Positions 5,545-9,118 of a stretch of DNA of 9,118 nt are shown piece after piece. Both the position numbers and the translations under genes were made by a program. The notes under the pieces were generated by a model. It had not been told where the DNA came from. It saw nothing but the letters and a program-made list of their open reading frames with translations, and did no database searches. Each line of letters begins with the position of its first letter. Position 1 is the stretch's first letter. The stretch is from contig JAFTMF010000088.1 of the NCBI GenBank assembly GCA_017452565.1, positions 1 to 9,118 of the forward strand. The letters run 5' to 3'. The stretch comes from Clostridia bacterium (GTDB lineage: Bacteria; Bacillota; Clostridia; Oscillospirales; CAG-272).

Positions 5545-5704
5545 AATTTTCATAAAACTATCGGCAGCGCCTGCATCCGGCAATTTGCTTTTCATTCTGT
5601 ATTCTATGAGCGAATCGATTCAATTATTTTCGTAATGGCAAGAAAGAGTGAAACAAATTCATCGGTTTGACGGACCCTGACCATTTGATTTGGGAGGATA
5701 AATC

Positions 5705-6688
5705 ATGTCAGAATTTGAACGCCCCGAAACCCTGAAACCCATCGAAACCCCCGCACAGGCAAACGCATTTATCGAAGAAAAAATCAATGAAATCCGCGCT
5801 CAGGTTGGCGACAAGAAGGTTCTTCTTGCTCTCTCCGGCGGCGTGGACTCCTCCGTTGTAGCCGCCCTTCTGATCAAGGCAGTCGGCAAACAGCTGATTT
5901 GTGTACACGTAAACCACGGTCTGATGCGCAAAGGCGAATCCGAACAGGTAATCGAAATCTTTGGCAAGGAACTGGATGCCAATCTGGTTTACGTTGATGC
6001 AACCGACGGTTTCCTCGGCAAGTTGGAAGGTGTTGCTGATCCCGAAGAAAAGCGCCATATTATCGGTGCTGAGTTCATCCGTGTGTTTGAAGAAGAAGCC
6101 CGTAAGCAGGAAGGAATTGAATTCCTGGCTCAGGGTACCATTTACCCCGACATTCTGGAAAGTAAGAGCGGTGTTAAGTCCCACCACAATGACGGCGGTC
6201 TGCCCCCCGATCTGCAGTTCACTCTCTGCGAGCCCGTAAAGTTCTTGTACAAAAATGAAGTTCGTATGGTTGGCGAGGCGCTGGGTCTCCCTCACGCAAT
6301 GGTTTACCGTCAGCCCTTCCCCGGCCCCGGTCTGGGCGTTCGCTGTCTGGGTGCCATCACCCGCGACCGTCTCCACGCACTCCGCGAGGCTGATGCGATC
6401 CTGCGGGAGGAGTTCGACAACTGCGGTCTTGCCGGCAAGGTATGGCAGTATTTCATCTCCGTGCCCGATCTCAAGAGCGTTGGCGTCCGCGACGGCAAGC
6501 GTTACGAAGGTTGGCCTGCGATCATCCGCGCGGTAAACTCCGTTGACGCAATGACTGCCACCATCGAAGAAATCCCCTACGCTGTCCTGCACCACATCAC
6601 CTACCGCATCACCCACGAGGTAGAAGGCATCAACCGTGTGGCACTGGATCTGACTCCCAAGCCCATCGGAACCATCGAGTGGGAATAA
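5705..6688 (+). CDS. guaA: GMP synthetase, ATP-pyrophosphatase and dimerisation domains only
   Basis: A 327-residue enzyme that adenylates XMP and aminates it to GMP. The ATP-pyrophosphatase P-loop SGGVDSS is at residues 44-50. Family motifs follow: HVNHGLMRKGE (68-78), QGTIYPDILES (143-153), KSHHNDGGLP (158-167) and RQPFPGPGLGVR (202-213). The C-terminal dimerisation domain ends with the family signature KPIGTIEWE. Usual bacterial GuaA has about 510 residues with an N-terminal class I glutaminase domain, which is entirely absent here. This is the two-subunit (archaeal GuaAb-like) arrangement. The start is supported by GGGAGG 8-13 nt upstream of the ATG, and no glutaminase remnant lies in the upstream leader, so truncation by mutation is unlikely. 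Ammonia must come from free NH4+ or from a separate glutaminase subunit not in this window. Confidence 0.95.
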   Translation: MSEFERPETLKPIETPAQANAFIEEKINEIRAQVGDKKVLLALSGGVDSSVVAALLIKAVGKQLICVHVNHGLMRKGESEQVIEIFGKELDANLVYVDATDGFLGKLEGVADPEEKRHIIGAEFIRVFEEEARKQEGIEFLAQGTIYPDILESKSGVKSHHNDGGLPPDLQFTLCEPVKFLYKNEVRMVGEALGLPHAMVYRQPFPGPGLGVRCLGAITRDRLHALREADAILREEFDNCGLAGKVWQYFISVPDLKSVGVRDGKRYEGWPAIIRAVNSVDAMTATIEEIPYAVLHHITYRITHEVEGINRVALDLTPKPIGTIEWE

Positions 6689-6705
6689 TACGCGAATGTT
6701 TCAGC

Positions 6706-6756
6706 AAAATTGAAGACCTTGTGTCATCGTTAGCGATGACCAAAGTCTTCAATTTT
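6706..6756 (+). terminator. Long hairpin terminator after guaA
   Basis: Outer stem AAAATTGAAGAC/GTCTTCAATTTT (6706-6717 with 6745-6756, 12 bp), then an interrupted section, then inner stem GTCATCG/CGATGAC (6723-6729 with 6734-6740) with a TTAG loop. The right arm supplies the TTTT tract and the left arm the A tract, so it could work in both directions. Some read-through into the gene at 6812 is possible. Confidence 0.78.
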
Positions 6757-6811
6757 GTCATAAGAACGAATATTTGACGCAGTAGATTCTTATCAATATG
6801 GAGGTAACACC

Positions 6812-7576
6812 ATGATAGATACAAAAGCAATGGCGTATGTCAATATGTACGGCGTTTTAGGAGCACTGGAAAATTTGTGTCAGCTGGACGGCGAGGCGCA
6901 GGCGATCCTTGCGGAGCTGAAAAAACCGATCTCCCTTTGCTTCAGCGTAAAAAACGGTCCGTGCTGCACCTTCCATTTTACCCGTGAGGGTTGCCGTATG
7001 ACCGAGGGAGATGCCGGTTGCACTTGCAAAATGTCCTTTTCCTCGGCAGAAGCCTTCAACGAGTTGATTAATCATTCCAAGCCCGGTATGCCTACGAAAA
7101 ATCCGGTGCAAGTGATCTCTTTCCTGCTGGGGCCTTTCACTAAGTTGACCGATCGGCTGAACGAGATTCTGCGCCCCTCTGAGGAAGCAATGCAGGATCG
7201 GGCATTTTTTGAAAAGAGCACCACTCTGACTCTCTACACGATTGCAGGAGCGATCTCTGCTCTGGCAAACAATGATCCTCTTTCTAAAATCTCCGCAGAT
7301 TATACGGTGGACGGCGATATCTCCTTGGGCATTAAAGATACAGCCTATATTACACTCCGTGTAAAGGACAAGCATTTTACCACCATCAAGCAGAGATGTG
7401 AAAATCCGAGAGCCATTATGGAATTTGCAGATCTGGACTTGGCTGCAGGCTTGTTTGCCGGTAACGTATCCACCATCAACGAGATGTGCAAGGGTACGAT
7501 CCGCCTTCGCGGTATGATATCTATGCTGGACAACGTAAATCGTATTCTGGACCGTGTGTCCGTATATTTGGGCTAA
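6812..7576 (+). CDS. Probable SCP2-like (sterol carrier fold) protein, possible tandem domains
   Basis: A 254-residue soluble protein with no signal peptide. The C-terminal part (about 160-254) has the SCP2 pattern: a strand 'YTVDGDISLGIKDTAYITLRVKD', a helix 'NPRAIMEFADLDLAAGLFAGNVS', a strand 'KGTIRLRGMI' and a last helix. The N-terminal part (about 32-125) looks like a second, diverged copy: a strand 'ISLCFSVKNGPCCTFHFT', then 'CKMSFSSAEAFNELI', then 'LLGPFTKL'. SCP2 folds carry lipids or other hydrophobic ligands, and the ligand here is unknown. Seven of its nine cysteines fall in residues 23-72. GGAGG lies 7 nt before the ATG. The aminotransferase gene starts 15 nt after its stop, so the two are probably one operon. 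No convincing promoter was found upstream; a TTGACG at 6774 has no usable -10. The family call is by pattern only. Confidence 0.72.
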   Translation: MIDTKAMAYVNMYGVLGALENLCQLDGEAQAILAELKKPISLCFSVKNGPCCTFHFTREGCRMTEGDAGCTCKMSFSSAEAFNELINHSKPGMPTKNPVQVISFLLGPFTKLTDRLNEILRPSEEAMQDRAFFEKSTTLTLYTIAGAISALANNDPLSKISADYTVDGDISLGIKDTAYITLRVKDKHFTTIKQRCENPRAIMEFADLDLAAGLFAGNVSTINEMCKGTIRLRGMISMLDNVNRILDRVSVYLG

Positions 7577-7591
7577 GGAGGGCAGATCATT

Positions 7592-8866
7592 ATGAGCAAG
7601 TATCCTGAATATTCCCACGAAAAAAGCAGAGCTTGGTTTGACCGTGCACTGAAGGTGATTCCCTCCGGTGTGTACGGCCATTTGGGCCCCAGCGAGGGTC
7701 TGTTCCTGCCTTTGGAAAAGTGGCCGCTGATCTCTTCCAGAGCAGAAGGCACCTATTTCTGGGATATGGACGGCAATCGGTATCTGGACTTTATGTGTGC
7801 TTACGGTCCCAACGTTTTGGGCTACAATGACCCGGACGTAGACCGAGCCGCTATGGAACAGTTGAAGATCGGTAACTGCACTACTGCACCTTCCTACAAA
7901 ATGGTAGAATGCGCTGAAATGTTAGTGGATACCGTTGCCTGCGCCGACTGGGCGTTCTTTATGAAAAACGGCACCGATGCCACTACCTTTGCCAATCTCA
8001 CCGCCCGTGCCGCTACCGGAAGAAAGAAAACCATTTTCCTTCGTGGTTATTATCACGGCAATCAGCCTTGGGCGATGAAAGCAGACTACCCCGGCATTCT
8101 ACCGGAAGAGGTTGCCAATAACATCGTGGTTCCCTGGTTTGACATTCCGGCACTGGAAAAAGCTTGGGACTATGCCAAGGGAGACGTGGCAGCACTGATT
8201 GCTCAGCCCTACGACCACGGTAATTTCTTTGATAACCGCCCTGCTACTCCCGAATATTGGGCAGCTGTCCGCCAGTTCTGTACCAAGCACGGGATTGTAC
8301 TGATTATTGATGACGTACGCGCAGGCTTCCGCTTGGATCTCAAAGGAAGCGACCACTACTATGGCTTCAAAGCCGATATCATCTGCTTCTGCAAGGCTTT
8401 GGCAAACGGCTACAATATGTCCGCTGCCTGCGGCGTGGAAAGCCTTCGTTCTGCCGCATCCAGCCTGAGCTACACCGGATCCTATTGGATGAGCGCCGAG
8501 CCCTTTGCTGCTTGCATTGCCGCTATTGAAAAGATGAAAAAGCTGGATACGCCGACATTGTTCCGCCGGCTGGGCACAGAGCTGACCGACGGCTTAGTAG
8601 CTGCCGGCAAGGCACACGGCTTCAACTTGAAGGTGTCCGGTGAACCGGCGTTGTTCTACCTGCGGATTGCTAATGATGATAGTCTGATGCTTCATCAGGA
8701 GTGGGTAGCAGAGTGCGTCAGCCGCGGTCTGTTCCTTACCAGCCACCATAATCACTTTATCAATGCCGCTCTTACCAGAGAGGATATTGCCCTTGCGGTG
8801 GATATCGCAGACGATGCATTCTCTGTGGTGGCAGCGCGCCACGAAGATATGGGATTCATTCGCTAA
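7592..8866 (+). CDS. Class III PLP-dependent aminotransferase (glutamate-1-semialdehyde aminomutase-like)
   Basis: A 424-residue, fold-type I PLP enzyme. The probable Schiff-base lysine is K268 in CFCKALANGYNMSA. D240-D241 in IIDDVRAGFR contacts the pyridine nitrogen; most relatives have DEV-xx-GFR, so the second residue is Asp instead of Glu. NGTDA (126-130) corresponds to the phosphate-binding N/S-GTEA, and YYH (153-155) to the aromatic stacking segment. 'GTYFWDMDGNRYLDF' (53-67) is the usual N-terminal strand pair. It resembles glutamate-1-semialdehyde 2,1-aminomutases and aminotransferases acting on amino sugars or beta-amino acids. No heme genes are nearby, so hemL is not supported. AAGGAGG (7575-7581) overlaps the stop of the upstream SCP2-like gene, so translation is probably coupled. 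The substrate is unknown. Confidence 0.93.
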   Translation: MSKYPEYSHEKSRAWFDRALKVIPSGVYGHLGPSEGLFLPLEKWPLISSRAEGTYFWDMDGNRYLDFMCAYGPNVLGYNDPDVDRAAMEQLKIGNCTTAPSYKMVECAEMLVDTVACADWAFFMKNGTDATTFANLTARAATGRKKTIFLRGYYHGNQPWAMKADYPGILPEEVANNIVVPWFDIPALEKAWDYAKGDVAALIAQPYDHGNFFDNRPATPEYWAAVRQFCTKHGIVLIIDDVRAGFRLDLKGSDHYYGFKADIICFCKALANGYNMSAACGVESLRSAASSLSYTGSYWMSAEPFAACIAAIEKMKKLDTPTLFRRLGTELTDGLVAAGKAHGFNLKVSGEPALFYLRIANDDSLMLHQEWVAECVSRGLFLTSHHNHFINAALTREDIALAVDIADDAFSVVAARHEDMGFIR

Positions 8867-8923
8867 CTGCTATAACCGATATTTCGCCGAAAATGCGCAG
8901 TTTGGTGCTAAAGCCCACATATA

Positions 8924-8968
8924 ACAAGCAAGCCTTGTGAACTTTCGTTCACAAGGCTTGGAGCTTGT
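8924..8968. repeat. Long perfect hairpin without T run after the aminotransferase gene
   Basis: A perfect 13-bp stem AAGCCTTGTGAAC/GTTCACAAGGCTT (8930-8942 with 8947-8959) with a 4-nt loop. It is extended by ACAAGC/GCTTGT (8924-8929 with 8963-8968) after a 3-nt bulge. No T run follows on either strand, so it is not a standard terminator, although it begins 57 nt after the stop. On the minus strand the loop would be GAAA, a stable tetraloop. It may fix the 3' end of the mRNA or belong to the repeat region that follows. Confidence 0.55.
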
Positions 8969-9016
8969 CGAAAAAGTATTCATTAGAAAGACGCATTAGC
9001 AATATGCACAAACCAA

Positions 9017-9118
9017 AGCCTTCCCCTACGGGGAAGGTGGCACGCCGTAGGCGTGACGGAAGAGGTCTACCGCACAAAATACTACGAATACCTCTCCCGT
9101 CTCGGACTTCGTCCGAGC
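9017..9118. repeat. Palindromic intergenic repeat element, cut by the window edge
   Basis: A string of hairpins: CCTTCCCC/GGGGAAGG (9019-9026 with 9030-9037), CACGCC/GGCGTG (9041-9046 with 9050-9055), and CTCGGAC/GTCCGAG (9101-9107 with 9111-9117). GACGGAAGAGGT (9055-9066) is complementary, with one mismatch, to ACCTCTCCCGTC (9090-9101) across a 23-nt spacer. So the unit 'hairpin, hairpin, GACGG-AGAGGT' recurs in inverted orientation. Similar 'CCTTCCCC..GGGGAAGGTGGCAC..GTGACGGA.GAGG' units are, as I recall, dispersed in gut Clostridia genomes as MITE/REP-like elements. No coding sequence is visible. The right end is missing. Confidence 0.7.

Noticed and set aside
5551..5704. Purine-responsive riboswitch in the guaA leader
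   Set aside because: A 154-nt leader before a purine gene invites it, but I find no purine-aptamer core and no terminator or sequestering hairpin.
5708..6616. 302-residue minus-strand reading frame opposite guaA
   Set aside because: Shadow of a highly conserved gene caused by codon bias; the translation resembles no family.
6774..6802. Sigma-A promoter just before the SCP2-like gene (TTGACG, then TATGGA)
   Set aside because: The would-be -10 is poor and overlaps the ribosome binding site, so the start site would fall on the start codon.
6857..7681. 274-residue minus-strand reading frame opposite the SCP2-like gene
   Set aside because: It is a mirror of a gene with a strong ribosome binding site and family-like pattern. 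The antisense protein shows no recognisable motif and crosses into the aminotransferase start.
9017..9118. CRISPR array
   Set aside because: The repeated elements are hairpins in inverted orientation with variable loops, not direct repeats separated by unique spacers of equal length.

Overview
The window looks like chromosome from an endospore-forming, low-to-mid GC Firmicute of class Clostridia, probably an anaerobic gut lineage near Ruminococcaceae/Oscillospiraceae. The reasons are spoIIID and a yunB-like spore gene, a type II pantothenate kinase, a DUF1292 protein, strong AGGAGG-type ribosome binding sites, textbook sigma-A promoters with 17-bp spacers, and a palindromic repeat at the right edge that resembles dispersed repeats I associate with gut Clostridia. 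No species can be named from this alone.

Layout, left to right. Positions 21-479 (minus) encode a small two-helix membrane protein, possibly YcxB-like. Positions 619-710 (minus) are a complete tRNA-Ser(GGA) with its own consensus promoter and terminator. Then come spoIIID (894-1172), a Cof-type HAD phosphatase (1242-1982) and an unrecognised membrane protein with an E-T/A-P-V repeat tail (2106-2999), the last two with their own promoters. Two terminators stand back to back at 3014-3090. The minus-strand one ends a 200-nt non-coding stretch (3057-3270) with several nested helices, which I propose is a structured ncRNA. It lies downstream of a DUF1292 gene (3328-3627, minus). Type II pantothenate kinase (3946-4767) converges on a yunB-like sporulation gene (4815-5459, minus). 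A GMP synthetase that lacks the glutaminase domain follows (5705-6688). A two-gene cluster comes next: a protein resembling a tandem SCP2-like fold (6812-7576) and a class III PLP aminotransferase (7592-8866). A long hairpin and a palindromic repeat fill 8924-9118.

Most units are single genes with private promoters and terminators and need not act together. The themes are nucleotide and cofactor synthesis (guaA, coaW), sporulation (spoIIID, yunB) and translation (tRNA-Ser). The only convincing protein-coding operon is 6812-8866. The observations most worth following are the structured RNA candidate, the amidotransferase-less GuaA, the SCP2-like/aminotransferase pair, and the terminator-like hairpin at the very start of the 2106-2999 transcript.
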